From Pseudomonadota bacterium (GTDB lineage: Bacteria > Pseudomonadota > Gammaproteobacteria > Burkholderiales > Gallionellaceae), in contig JAJYYO010000025.1 in the NCBI GenBank assembly GCA_021800795.1, positions 1-53,040 of the forward strand: a DNA stretch of 53,040 nucleotides, read 5' to 3'. This document shows, one piece after another, positions 36,324-46,300 of the stretch. The translations under genes and the position numbers were made by a program. How positions within the stretch are numbered: position 1 is the first letter of the stretch; every line of letters starts with the position of its first letter. The notes beneath the pieces were generated by a model. It saw only the letters and a list, made by a program, of their open reading frames with translations. It made no database searches and had not been told where the DNA came from.

Positions 36324-36368
36324 GAACCCCCGTTGGGATATTATCCCAAACACGCTTTCCAGGCGTGC
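36322..36368. other. attL: 47-bp tRNA-Ser fragment at island left end
   Basis: Forty-seven bases, from TCGAACCCCCGTTGGG to CCAGGCGTGC, are identical to 47408-47454 inside the tRNA-Ser(GGA) gene. They cover the anticodon loop, variable arm and T-arm. The identity ends abruptly on both sides. It lies 97 bases before the integrase start, the usual attL geometry. Confidence 0.9.
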
Positions 36369-36438
36369 TAAGTAAATGTTTATAAAGCTTATATTGACTT
36401 GGTTTGTACATAATAATATGATGCAAAAAGTATTTATT

Positions 36439-36458
36439 GGCACAATTCTGGCACAGTG
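36439..36458. promoter_or_regulatory. Candidate integrase arm-type site, left end
   Basis: GGCACAATTCTGGCACAGTG, seven bases before the integrase ATG. The identical 20-mer occurs at 47127-47146, and a near copy at 47069-47088. Internally it is two GGCACA half-sites 11 bases apart. Such iterated motifs near attL and attR suit integrase arm or excisionase binding and perhaps autoregulation (inference). Confidence 0.55.
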
Positions 36459-36465
36459 AGGACTT

Positions 36466-37466
36466 ATGGCGACGATCAGGAAAAAAGGAGAATGCCAGTG
36501 GCATGTCCAAATTCGGAAGAAAGGTTATCCTCCGGTCACTAAGACCTTTTTTACTTGGACTGAGGCTGATGCGTGGGCCAAAGTGACCGAGTCAGAAATG
36601 GTAAGAGGCGTTTTCGTTGACCGTTCTGATGCTGAGCGCACGACAATCGAAGATGTGATTGATCGATTTATTATTGAGTTTGCTCCCTATCACTACCGGC
36701 AGCGCGAGGACAAAAAAGAAGCCTGGCGGTTTCAGTGTCAGCGGCTTAAAGAAAAGCTGGGGCTGTATTCGCTTGCAGCACTCGACCAGAAACTTGTTGC
36801 CGCTTACCGTGATGATCGCCTGAAAGAAGTGGGTGAAAGTACGGTTAGAAAAGAGCTGTATATGCTTTCCAAAGTGCTTCGCTTCGCAGAAATCGAGGTC
36901 GGCATTGCGCTTCCGCGTGGTACTCCAGTCCTGAAGATCAGAAAACCGGCAGATGGAAAGTCGCGAGACAGGCGTTTGACCCAGGACGAATGGAACCGCC
37001 TTGAAAGCGAATGTCGCCAAAGCCGAAATCTCTATCTGTGGCCTGCCGTCGAACTTGCTGTAGAAACGGCGATGCGGCAGGGTGAGCTTCTTGGCTTACT
37101 GTGGAAAAACATAGACAAGAGTCGTCCTATAGCATTTCTGGAAAATACAAAGAATGGTGAGGCGAGGGCGGTGCCGCTTTCTTCACGTGCAGTGGCAATC
37201 TTGAAAGGCTTGACCCGTTCGATTGATGGCAAGGTGCTCCCCGTGGAACGCATGACAATCATCACGCCTTTATGGCCGCCGTTAAACGCGCGGAAATCGA
37301 GAATTTTACTTTTCACGATCTTCGGCACGAAGCGCTGTCGCGTTTGGCAGAGCGGTGCAATTTGTCCGTACTTGAAATTGCATCCGTCTCTGGCCACAAA
37401 ACTTTACAGATGCTTAAACGCTACACCCACCTACAAGCCGAAAAGTTGGCGGTTAAGCTGGGCTAA
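36466..37466 (+). pseudogene. Tyrosine integrase (P4-like), frameshifted
   Basis: The frame from ATG 36466 gives the N-terminal DNA-binding part and the catalytic start (AMRQGELLGLLW with the first Arg; TKNGEARAVPL with the Lys). At about 37258-37266 (ACAATCATCACGCC) the frame shifts. The remaining catalytic half, FTFHDLRHEALSRLA, SGHKTLQM and RYTHL (nucleophile Tyr), continues in another frame to the stop at 37466. The first frame runs on to 37482 as nonsense. A two-base insertion or one-base loss explains it; a sequencing error or programmed shift cannot be excluded. All catalytic residues are otherwise intact, so decay is recent. The 169 bases that follow hold only a start-less fragment (37475-37573). 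Confidence 0.88.
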
Positions 37467-37635
37467 CCTCACTGCATATTGAGCAAGCAGATGACTTTGA
37501 GGTTTTCGATAAAGATGCCTTGGTTCGCTTGTTGGAGCACGGCAGCTTAAAAATACACATTTGTATTGGATAATGCTGGCAGAGCCTCTACACTTCGGCA
37601 TTCATTCCAACGCTAGATAAGAATCAATAATAACT

Positions 37636-39231
37636 ATGGCTAAAGCAGCAAAAGAAATCAAAGACGAACCGTTGGAAAAGCAGCTATGGAAAGCCGCCGA
37701 CAAGCTGCGCAAGAACATCGACGCTGCCGAATACAAGCATGTGGTGATGGGGCTGATCTTCCTGAAATACATCTCCGACTCATTTGAGGAGATGTTCATC
37801 AGGCTGCAAGCAGGCGAAGGCGAGTACGCCGGGGCCGATCCCGAGGACAAGGACGAATACAAGGCGGAAAATGTTTTCTTTGTGCCATCGGAGGCGCGCT
37901 GGTCTTTCCTTGTTGCCAAGGCCAAACTGCCCACCATCGGCACAGTTGTAGATGAGGCGATGGATGCCATCGAGAAGGAAAATCCTTCGCTCAAGGGCGT
38001 GTTGCCCAAGGTGTTTGCGCGGCAAAACCTTGATCCGACCAGCCTGGGCGGCTTGATCGATCTGGTCGGCAACATCGCGCTGGGTGATGCCAAGTCTCGC
38101 AGCGCCGATGTGCTGGGCCATGTGTTCGAATATTTTCTCGGCGAATTTGCGCTGGCAGAAGGCAAGCAGGGCGGTCAGTTCTACACGCCGCGCAGTATCG
38201 TGGAATTGCTGGTAATGATGCTGGAGCCCTACAAAGGCCGGGTGTTCGATCCCTGCTGCGGTTCGGGCGGTATGTTTGTGCAATCGGAAAAATTTGTCGG
38301 CGAACATCAAGGACGCGTCAACGACATCTCCATCTACGGGCAGGAAAGCAACCAGACCACCTGGCGGCTGGCGAAGATGAATTTGGCTATTCGCGGCATC
38401 GACAGTTCGCAGGTGAAATGGAACAACGAAGGCTCCTTCCTCAACGATGCACACAAAGACCTGAAAGCCGACTTTATCATCGCCAACCCGCCGTTCAATG
38501 TCAGCGACTGGAGCGGCGAACTGCTGCGCGGCGATGGCCGCTGGCAATACGGCGCGCCTCCTACGGGCAATGCCAACTTCGCCTGGTTGCAGCACTTCGC
38601 CTATCACCTGAATCCGCAGGGCAAGGCGGGTGTGGTGCTGGCTAAAGGCGCGCTCACCAGCAAGACCAGCGGCGAAGGCGATATTCGCCGTGCGCTCATC
38701 GCCGACGGCAACCTGATCGACTGTATTGTCAACCTGCCGGCCAAACTTTTTTTGAATACGCAGATACCTGCGGCACTGTGGTTTATGAACCGTGCCCGTG
38801 CTCAACCCTCTCCCTCCGGGAGAGGGCAGGGTGAGGGAACACACACTAGAAGCCACGAAATCCTGTTTATCGATGCGCGCAACCTCGGCCACCTGATTAA
38901 CCGCCGCACCAAGGAGCTTTCACACGACGACATCCAGCAGATCGCCGACACCTACCACGCCTGGCTCAATTCTTCTGTCATTCCCGCGCAGGCGGGAATC
39001 CAGCCATACCAAGACATCAAAGGCTTTTGTGCTTCCGTACCGCTGTTGCGCGTGGAAGAACTGGACTACGTGCTCACGCCGGGGCGTTATGTTGGTCTGC
39101 CGGACGAAGAGGACGATTTCAATTTTGCCGAACGCTTTGCCGGACTGAAAGCTGAGTTCGAGGCGCAGTTGCTGGAAGAGACGAAGCTGAATAAAGCCAT
39201 TGCCGAGAATCTGGCGAAGGTGAAAGTATGA
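37636..39231 (+). CDS. hsdM: Type I restriction-modification DNA methyltransferase subunit HsdM
   Basis: N6-adenine methyltransferase subunit. The N-terminal HsdM helical domain (residues ~14-160) precedes the SAM-binding motif FDPCCGSGGM (204-213) and the catalytic NPPF (284-287). The 531-aa length is slightly long because two palindromic repeats are read in frame: residues ~389-404 (AQPSPSGRGQGEGTH) and ~449-456 (IPAQAGIQ), both in loops of the C-terminal part. The core motifs are untouched, so activity is plausible. First gene of the operon; it overlaps the next by ATGA. Confidence 0.94.
   Translation: MAKAAKEIKDEPLEKQLWKAADKLRKNIDAAEYKHVVMGLIFLKYISDSFEEMFIRLQAGEGEYAGADPEDKDEYKAENVFFVPSEARWSFLVAKAKLPTIGTVVDEAMDAIEKENPSLKGVLPKVFARQNLDPTSLGGLIDLVGNIALGDAKSRSADVLGHVFEYFLGEFALAEGKQGGQFYTPRSIVELLVMMLEPYKGRVFDPCCGSGGMFVQSEKFVGEHQGRVNDISIYGQESNQTTWRLAKMNLAIRGIDSSQVKWNNEGSFLNDAHKDLKADFIIANPPFNVSDWSGELLRGDGRWQYGAPPTGNANFAWLQHFAYHLNPQGKAGVVLAKGALTSKTSGEGDIRRALIADGNLIDCIVNLPAKLFLNTQIPAALWFMNRARAQPSPSGRGQGEGTHTRSHEILFIDARNLGHLINRRTKELSHDDIQQIADTYHAWLNSSVIPAQAGIQPYQDIKGFCASVPLLRVEELDYVLTPGRYVGLPDEEDDFNFAERFAGLKAEFEAQLLEETKLNKAIAENLAKVKV
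38801..38840. repeat. CTCTCCC-family repeat, copy F, inside hsdM
   Basis: The 21-base perfect hairpin with arms CCCTCTCCC and GGGAGAGGG (38806-38826) is followed by GGTGAGGGAAC, the same end as other copies but truncated on both sides. It is in frame, adding a Pro/Ser/Gly-rich loop. Confidence 0.8.
38980..38999. repeat. ATTCCCGC palindrome inside hsdM
   Basis: Arms ATTCCCGC and GCGGGAAT flank a four-base centre, preceded by CTGTC and followed by CCAG. In frame it encodes VIPAQAGIQ, a peptide well known from REP elements read through in many unrelated proteins. Confidence 0.85.
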
Positions 39232-40259
39232 CCCAGAGCATCATCAAAACCGAAGATTACCTCGCCTTTATCCAGGACATAAAGCAGCGCATTCAAGGCG
39301 CGCAAATCAAGGCATCCGTTGCCGTCAATCAGGCGTTATTGCATCTCTATTGGGAGCTGGCCGAGCGCATCGTCGCCAAACAACAGGACTCGGCTTGGGG
39401 TGATGGCTTCCTGTTGCAAATGAGCCGCGATCTGCAGGCCGAGTTTCCCAATATGAAAGGCTTTTCACTGCGCAACCTGAAGTACATGCGCCAGTGGTTT
39501 CAGTTCTGGTCAGTGGAGTCTGCAATTGGGCAACAGCTTGTTGCCCAAATTCCTTGGGGGCATAACCTGGTCATTATCAGCAAGATCAAAACGACTGAAC
39601 AAGCGTTGTTTTATGTTCAGAAAACCATCCAGAACAACTGGTCGCGGGTGGTCTTGACGCACCAGATTGAAAGCGGTCTTTACCTGCGCGAAGGCAAGGC
39701 TGTCACCAACTTTCAAGCAACTTTACCCGCACCGCATTCAGACCTGGCCCGCCAGATGCTGAAAGACCCTTACCATTTCGATTTTTTAATGCTGAAGGAA
39801 CGGCATGATGAACAGGAACTGGAAAATGCGCTGATCGAACATATCACCCGGTTTTTACTGGAGCTGGGCGCGGGCTTTTCCTATCTCGGGCGGCAATACA
39901 AACTGGAAGTAGACGGGGACGAGTTTTTCATCGACCTGCTGTTCTACCATGTCCGCCTGCACTGCTATGTCGTCGTCGAGCTGAAAACCGTCAAGTTCAA
40001 GCCGGAGTTTGCCGGGAAACTCAATTTTTATATTTCGGCGGTGGATGAGATTTTAAAAACCGAACAAGACAACCCGACCATCGGCATCCTGATTTGCAAA
40101 TCCAAAAAAGACACCGTGGTCGAATACGCGCTGCGCAACATCAACAAGCCCATCGGGGTCAGCGAATACATCATTACGCAAAACCTGCCGGAAGAATTGA
40201 AATCGTCTCTGCCCAGTATTGAAGAGATTGAGGCGGAGCTGGGGGGCGGGGATGAGTGA
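39228..40259 (+). CDS. YhcG/DUF1016 family PD-(D/E)XK nuclease
   Basis: A 343-aa protein with the N-terminal DUF1016 helical domain (IKASVAVNQALLHLYWELAERI; FPNMKGFSLRNLKYMRQ, residues ~25-90) and a C-terminal nuclease domain whose metal site is Asp236 (FFIDLLFYH) and Glu251-x-Lys253 (VVVELKT). Members often lie inside type I restriction operons and are thought to act in defence, though the exact role is unproven. It overlaps hsdM by four bases and hsdS by eight. Confidence 0.92.
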   Translation: MTQSIIKTEDYLAFIQDIKQRIQGAQIKASVAVNQALLHLYWELAERIVAKQQDSAWGDGFLLQMSRDLQAEFPNMKGFSLRNLKYMRQWFQFWSVESAIGQQLVAQIPWGHNLVIISKIKTTEQALFYVQKTIQNNWSRVVLTHQIESGLYLREGKAVTNFQATLPAPHSDLARQMLKDPYHFDFLMLKERHDEQELENALIEHITRFLLELGAGFSYLGRQYKLEVDGDEFFIDLLFYHVRLHCYVVVELKTVKFKPEFAGKLNFYISAVDEILKTEQDNPTIGILICKSKKDTVVEYALRNINKPIGVSEYIITQNLPEELKSSLPSIEEIEAELGGGDE

Positions 40260-41421
40260 GTGGAAAGAATATCTCTTGGAAGATGTTATCGAGAAGTTTA
40301 TTGACTATCGAGGAAAAACTCCCAAGAAGACGGATACTGGAATTCCTCTCGTGACGGCAAAGGTTGTGAAGGCAGGGAAAATACTGCCGCCAAACGAATT
40401 CATCGCGCCAGAAGATTATGACTCGTGGATGACAAGAGGCTTGCCAGAAATAGACGATGTTGTATTAACAACTGAAGCCCCTCTTGGAGAAGTCGCGCTA
40501 ATTAAAGATAAAAATATTGCCTTGGCACAACGCATAATTACGTTGAGAGGAAAAGAGAATTTATTGTTCAACCCGTTTCTGAAATTCTACTTTCAGAATG
40601 AGACTGGGCAGCACGAACTTCAATCACGAGCGTCTGGTACAACTGTTTTTGGTATCAAGGCATCTGTGTTGAAGAAAGTGCCCGTTGAGCTTCCACCACT
40701 CCCAGAACAAAAAGCCATCGCCGCCGTGCTCAGCAGTCTTGACGACAAGATCGATCTGCTGCACCGCCAGAACCAGACACTCGAAGCCATGGCCGCAACC
40801 CTGTTCCGCCAGTGGTTCGTGGAAGAGGCGCAGGAGGATTGGAATGATGGTGTAATCTCGGACTTGGTTGAATTTAATCCACCAAGAAAGCTGACCAAAG
40901 GAACAGTTGCACCATATCTAGAAATGGCTTCGTTAAGTACCGATACATTCAATCCAGAGGGTTGGTACGACCGCGAGTTTTCATCTGGCACCAAGTTTAT
41001 GAACGGGGATACTTTGTTAGCCCGTATCACGCCATGTCTTGAAAATGGAAAAACGGCTTACGTGACGATTTTGGATGAAGACCAAGTCGGCTGGGGTTCT
41101 ACTGAATACATCGTTATGCGGCCCAAAGGAGATTTGCATCCTTTCTTTGCATACACACTCGCTAGGAATAGTGATTTTAGAGACTTTGCAGAGGGTTGCT
41201 TGGCGGGATCAAGTGGACGACAGCGCGTAGAAACAAATCATTTAATGAGCTATAAAATAAAAATTCCGCCTGATGATATTGTTGAAAAATTTAATGCAGT
41301 AGCAGAGTCAATTTCACCTAAATTGCATTCCAATGCAGTTCAAATCCGCACCCTCGAAAAACTCCGCGATACCCTGTTGCCAAAGCTGATGAACGGAGAG
41401 ATAAGGATACAAGATGCCTGA
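40252..41421 (+). CDS. hsdS: Type I restriction-modification specificity subunit HsdS
   Basis: A 389-aa subunit with two target-recognition domains (residues ~1-145 and ~200-350) separated by the conserved helical spacer LPPLPEQKAIAAVLSSLDDKIDLL, and a second spacer at the C-terminus (LEKLRDTLLPKLMNGEIRI). It decides the bipartite DNA target. The start at 40252 overlaps the nuclease gene stop (ATGAGTGA). The GC content falls within the recognition domains, usual for shuffled specificity segments. Confidence 0.94.
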   Translation: MSEWKEYLLEDVIEKFIDYRGKTPKKTDTGIPLVTAKVVKAGKILPPNEFIAPEDYDSWMTRGLPEIDDVVLTTEAPLGEVALIKDKNIALAQRIITLRGKENLLFNPFLKFYFQNETGQHELQSRASGTTVFGIKASVLKKVPVELPPLPEQKAIAAVLSSLDDKIDLLHRQNQTLEAMAATLFRQWFVEEAQEDWNDGVISDLVEFNPPRKLTKGTVAPYLEMASLSTDTFNPEGWYDREFSSGTKFMNGDTLLARITPCLENGKTAYVTILDEDQVGWGSTEYIVMRPKGDLHPFFAYTLARNSDFRDFAEGCLAGSSGRQRVETNHLMSYKIKIPPDDIVEKFNAVAESISPKLHSNAVQIRTLEKLRDTLLPKLMNGEIRIQDA

Positions 41422-42319
41422 AGAAATTTTCTCTCAGAGGTTTCAAGTGCATTACTACTTTGATGACGAAAGTCATGCGATGAATGCGTTTGTAAGAAAC
41501 CGTGCTGAGAAAGATTTGCTGGAGGCGGTAAAACGAATTTTAGAAATTACCGAGATCACGTCGGAAGTTGAGACCGAGGCGTATGGAGAAGGTGGTTTAC
41601 TTGAAACCTTAAATCTGGTTGTTCCAAGCTTAACCGCAGTTGCAGTTTTTCTATCACCCGCGATCAATGAAATTTTGAAACATCATTTTACGAAAAGTAA
41701 AACTGACGGCGCGCTTAAAGAAGAAACTCTAAAAGGTTTGCAACTCGACAATGCAATCAAAGAGTTCGATTATGCAGGCAAGTTAGAAAAAGCTCTTGAA
41801 GACAAAGTAGTCAGAAGACACGTATCCAACTATTACACCAAGATAAGTGGGTATGCAAAAGTCGCAAAGATAGGTTTCAAGAATTTGAGCATTCGTTCTG
41901 ATGAAATCCTTATTCCGCGAAGCAAGTTCAAGGAATTTATCTTGGTGGATGATAAAACAGTCACTGAAGATGACGATGCAGAAATTGAGATTATTTCGCC
42001 AGTATTAAAAGAGGGCGCATTTAATTGGCGTGGCACTTACAAAGAAGATCGAATCGATTTCAGCATGGGTGATTCAAAATTCAAATCCGAAGTGATTAAC
42101 GGAGCGCATCAGTTCGCCAATGGTTTTGTAATGAGTTGCTTGCTGCAAATCACTATTACATTCGATGAGTTTGGAGATGAAAAGCGTCGTAACTATTCTG
42201 TAAGAAAGGTATATGCCATCAAAGCAAATGCATCCGGTGGATATAAATTAAGGCATTTTGGTTTTAAAAAGAAAATGGATGAGGATCAACAATCGTTGTT
42301 TGATGAAGGTGAAAATTAG
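41414..42319 (+). CDS. Unrecognised 301-aa protein within the type I restriction operon
   Basis: I do not recognise a family. The protein begins with a soluble helical region, has one hydrophobic segment (residues ~64-84, ETLNLVVPSLTAVAVFLSPAI), a charged middle region and a beta-rich C-terminal half with acidic run TEDDDAEIE. The last residues contain QQSLF (292-296), close to the sliding-clamp binding consensus QLxLF (speculative). It overlaps hsdS by eight bases and the RhuM-Fic gene begins six bases after it, so it is an integral operon member. AT-rich compared with hsdM. Confidence 0.8.
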   Translation: MPEEIFSQRFQVHYYFDDESHAMNAFVRNRAEKDLLEAVKRILEITEITSEVETEAYGEGGLLETLNLVVPSLTAVAVFLSPAINEILKHHFTKSKTDGALKEETLKGLQLDNAIKEFDYAGKLEKALEDKVVRRHVSNYYTKISGYAKVAKIGFKNLSIRSDEILIPRSKFKEFILVDDKTVTEDDDAEIEIISPVLKEGAFNWRGTYKEDRIDFSMGDSKFKSEVINGAHQFANGFVMSCLLQITITFDEFGDEKRRNYSVRKVYAIKANASGGYKLRHFGFKKKMDEDQQSLFDEGEN

Positions 42320-42325
42320 GGCGTT

Positions 42326-43384
42326 ATGACCAAATTGACTGTAACCACCAACAAAGACATCATCATGAGTGCCGGGCAGGGAGACGCGATGGAAGAGTCA
42401 AAAATTCAGATTTTCCAGGCCGCAGACGGTGTGGTGCGACTAGAGGTCACCTTGGATCAGGACACGGTGTGGCTGAACCAGCGCCAAATGGCGGAATTGT
42501 TCGACAAGGATGTGCGGACAGTAAACGAGCACATCCATAACCTGTTTGACGAGGGAGAGCTGGTGCCTGAGGCAACTATCCGGAAATCCCGGATAGTTCA
42601 ACAAGAGGGTGCCCGCCAGGTTAACCGCGTGGTGGAGCACTACAATCTGGATGTGGTTATCTCTGTTGGTTACCGGGTCAAGTCGCAGCGTGGTGTTCAG
42701 TTTCGCCAATGGGCGACACAAAGGTTGAGGGAATATCTGATACAGGGCTATAGCCTGAACCAACAACGGCTTGAGGCGCAACAGGAAAAACTGGCCGAGC
42801 TGAAACAGGCGATTGCCTTGTCTGCCCGACTGATTCAGAAAAAAAACTTATCGACCGCTGAATCGCAAGGTATTCTGGCGATCTTGGAGAAATACAGCCA
42901 CGCGCTGACGGTGTTGGACGATTACGACCACCAGCGCTTGCAGGTGGTGGGGACGCGCACTTTGGCGTTGCCAAAGATTACTTACGATGAGGCAATGCAG
43001 CAGATTCTGTTGTGGCGCCAACGGGAAAGCCTCGGTGGATTGTTTGGCAATGAAAAGGACGATTCTTTCAAGAGTTCGCTGGAGACGATTTACCAGACCT
43101 TTGACGGCAAGGAGCTTTATCCAAGCATCGAAGAGAAAGCCGCCAATCTGCTGTATTTCATTGTCAAGAATCATTCATTTACCGACGGCAACAAAAGAAT
43201 CGCCGCCGCTATTTTTGTCTGGTTTCTGGAGCGCCACAATTTCTTGTATAACGCCGACGGTGAAAAACGCATTGCCGATAATGCTCTGGTCGCGTTTACA
43301 TTGCTGATTGCCGAGAGCAAGCCGGATGAGAGGGAAATGATGGTTAAAGTGATTATCAATCTGATTAATGGCAAGAACGTATGA
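42326..43384 (+). CDS. rhuM: RhuM family protein fused to a Fic/Doc domain
   Basis: A 352-aa protein. The N-terminal RhuM domain (residues ~26-150: TVWLNQRQMAELFDKDVRTV, NLDVVISVGYRVKSQRGVQF) resembles phage antirepressor/KilA-type DNA-binding modules. The C-terminal Fic/Doc domain (~185-340) carries HSFTDGNKR at 283-291 with the catalytic His, so AMP transfer or Doc-like phosphorylation is possible. It may start later (ATG 42365 or 42389). It overlaps hsdR by ATGA. Such genes are frequent in type I restriction loci; the role there is unknown. Confidence 0.9.
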   Translation: MTKLTVTTNKDIIMSAGQGDAMEESKIQIFQAADGVVRLEVTLDQDTVWLNQRQMAELFDKDVRTVNEHIHNLFDEGELVPEATIRKSRIVQQEGARQVNRVVEHYNLDVVISVGYRVKSQRGVQFRQWATQRLREYLIQGYSLNQQRLEAQQEKLAELKQAIALSARLIQKKNLSTAESQGILAILEKYSHALTVLDDYDHQRLQVVGTRTLALPKITYDEAMQQILLWRQRESLGGLFGNEKDDSFKSSLETIYQTFDGKELYPSIEEKAANLLYFIVKNHSFTDGNKRIAAAIFVWFLERHNFLYNADGEKRIADNALVAFTLLIAESKPDEREMMVKVIINLINGKNV

Positions 43385-46300
43385 GCAGGCTCAGCGAAAG
43401 CGCAATTGAAGACTTTGCCATCAAGCTCTTTGAGCGCTTGGGCTACAGCTACGTTTATGCGCCGGACATTGCACCCGATGGCGAACAGCCGGAGCGTAGC
43501 CATTACGGTGAAGTATTGCTGACAGGGCGGCTGGAGCAGGCGGTGAAGCGTATCAATCCCACGTTGTCGCCTGCGATGTTGCAAGACGCTCTCAAGGAGG
43601 TGCAGCGCATCAGTTCGCCCGAGATGTTGGCGAACAACGAAGTGTTTCACCGACTGCTAACCGAAGGCGTGAAAGTGAGCCGATCACAAGACGGCTTTGA
43701 TCGCGGCGATCTGGTGTGGTTGATTGACTTCGCTCACCCGGAAAACAACGAGTTCGTCGTCGCCAATCAGTTCACGGTGATCGAGAACCATCAAAACAAG
43801 CGGCCCGATCTAGTGTTATTCGTCAACGGCATTCCGCTGGTGGTGATTGAGCTGAAAAACGCCATTGATGAAAACGCCACGATCAAAGCGGCGTATCAGC
43901 AACTCGAAACCTACAAGCAGACTATCCCTAGTTTGTTTACATCCAATGCCTTGCTGGTGATATCCGACGGATTGGAAGCCAAGGCGGGTTCGCTTTCCGC
44001 AGGTTTGAGCCGTTTCATGGTTTGGAAAAGCGCAGATGGCAAGGCAGAAGCCTCGCATCTGGTAAGCCAGTTGGAAACGTTGATACTAGGCATGTTGAAC
44101 AAGGCTACGCTGCTGGATTTGTTGCGCCACTTTATTGTGTTTGAGAAGAGCAAGAAGGAAGACCCCAAGACTGGCGTGATCAGCATCAGTACGGTGAAGA
44201 AGCTGGCGGCTTATCACCAGTATTACGCAGTGAATGCAGCGGTGACTTCGACGTTGCGCGCGGCAGCTGTGGCGGATGTATTGCGTCAATCGCCCGTCAG
44301 TTATGGCTTGCCAGGCGTGGCGAATCAGCCTAAGGGCGACAAGAAGGCCGGTGTGGTATGGCATACGCAGGGTTCGGGTAAGTCGCTTTCCATGGTTTTT
44401 TACACCGGCAAGATTGTGCTGGCGCTGGATAACCCAACCGTGCTTGTAATTACCGACCGAAACGATCTGGATGATCAGCTGTTTGATACCTTCGCTTCAT
44501 CCAAGCAACTGTTGCGACAGGACCCAGTGCAGGCAGCGGATCGCGGGCAGTTAAAGGAGTTGCTAAAAGTGGTCTCGGGTGGCGTGATCTTTTCCACCAT
44601 ACAGAAATTCCAGCCTGATGATGGCAATGTGTACGAGCAGCTGTCCGACCGCCGCAATATTGTGGTGATTGTCGATGAGGCGCACCGCACGCAGTACGGC
44701 TTTAGCGCCAAGACCGTGGACGATAAAAATGCCGATGGTGAGGTGATCGGCAAAAAGGTGGTGTATGGCTTTGCCAAATATCTGCGCGACGCGCTGCCAA
44801 ACGCAACCTATCTGGGTTTTACCGGCACACCGATTGAAAAAACTGATGTGAACACACCTGCGGTGTTCGGCAACTATGTGGACATCTACGACATTGCGCA
44901 GGCGGTGGAGGATGGCGCGACGGTACGGATTTATTACGAAAGCCGTCTGGCAAAAGTTGGTTTGAGCATCGAGGGCAAAAAACTGATTGCCGAACTGGAC
45001 GAAGAGCTGGATCAGGAGGAACTGACTGATACACAGAAAGCCAAGGCAAAGTGGACCAAGATGGAGGCGCTGATCGGCAGCGAGCAGCGTATGAAGAATA
45101 TTGCCAAGGACATCGTGGCGCACTTCGAGGCACGGCAGGAGGTATTTGCAGGCAAGGGTATGGTGGTGAGTATGTCGCGGCGCATTGCCGCAGAATTGTA
45201 CAAAGAGATCATTGCGCTCAAGCCTGAGTGGCACTCCGACGATTTGAACAAAGGCGTAATCAAGGTGGTGATGACAGCTGCCTCCAGCGACGGCCCGCTA
45301 CTGGCCAAACATCACACCACCAAAGAGCAGCGCAAGCAATTGGCCGAGCGGATGAAGAACGACGACGATCCGCTCAAACTGGTGATCGTGCGCGATATGT
45401 GGCTTACCGGCTTTGATGCGCCGAGCATGCACACTCTCTACATCGACAAGCCGATGAAGGGTCACAACCTGATGCAGGCGATTGCGCGGGTGAATCGGGT
45501 ACACAAGGACAAACCGGGTGGCCTGGTGGTTGATTATCTGGGTATTGCCGCTGACCTTAAGGAGGCGCTGTCGTTTTATTCTGATGCGGGTGGCAAGGGT
45601 GATCCGGCATTGGCGCAGGAGCAGGCGGTAAGCCTGATGCTGGAGAAGCTGGAAGTGGTGTCCGCCATGTATCACGGCTTTGCGTATGAAAATTATTTTG
45701 AATCTGAAACATCTCAAAAGCTGTCGCTAATACTGGCGGCGGAAGAGCATATTCTCGGGCTGGAGGATGGTCGAAAGCGCTATATCAACGAGGTGACCGC
45801 GCTCTCCCTGGCTTTTGCCATCGCTGTGCCGCATGAGCAGGCCATGGATGCACGCGATGAAGTAGGGTTTTTTCAGGCGGTGAAGGCACGTTTGGCCAAG
45901 TTTGACGGTACCGGGGCCGGACGTAGCAATGAAGAGATCGAAACTACCATCCGCCAAGTGATCGACAAGGCACTGGTGTCGGAACAGGTAATTGACATAT
46001 TTGACGCGGCGGGCATCAAAAAGCCAGATATTTCTGTTTTGTCCGATGAATTTTTAGCTGAGCTGAAAGGGAATGTGCACAAGAACGTGGCGCTGGAGGT
46101 GCTGAAAAAATTGCTCAATGACGAGCTTAAAGCACGCGCCAAAAAGAATCTGGTGCTGAGCAAGAGCTTGATGGAGATGCTAGAGAACGCTATCAAGAAA
46201 TACCACAACAAGATATTGACCGCTGCCGAGGTGATGGAAGAACTGATCAAAATCAGCAAGGAGATCGTCGCTTCCGATGCCGAAGCCTCGCACATGGGCC

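Noticed and set aside
37475..37573. 33-codon fragment (HIEQADDFEVFDKDALVRLL...) after the integrase
   Set aside because: No start codon or ribosome-binding site and too short to assign; probably a decayed remnant, so it is only mentioned with the integrase.
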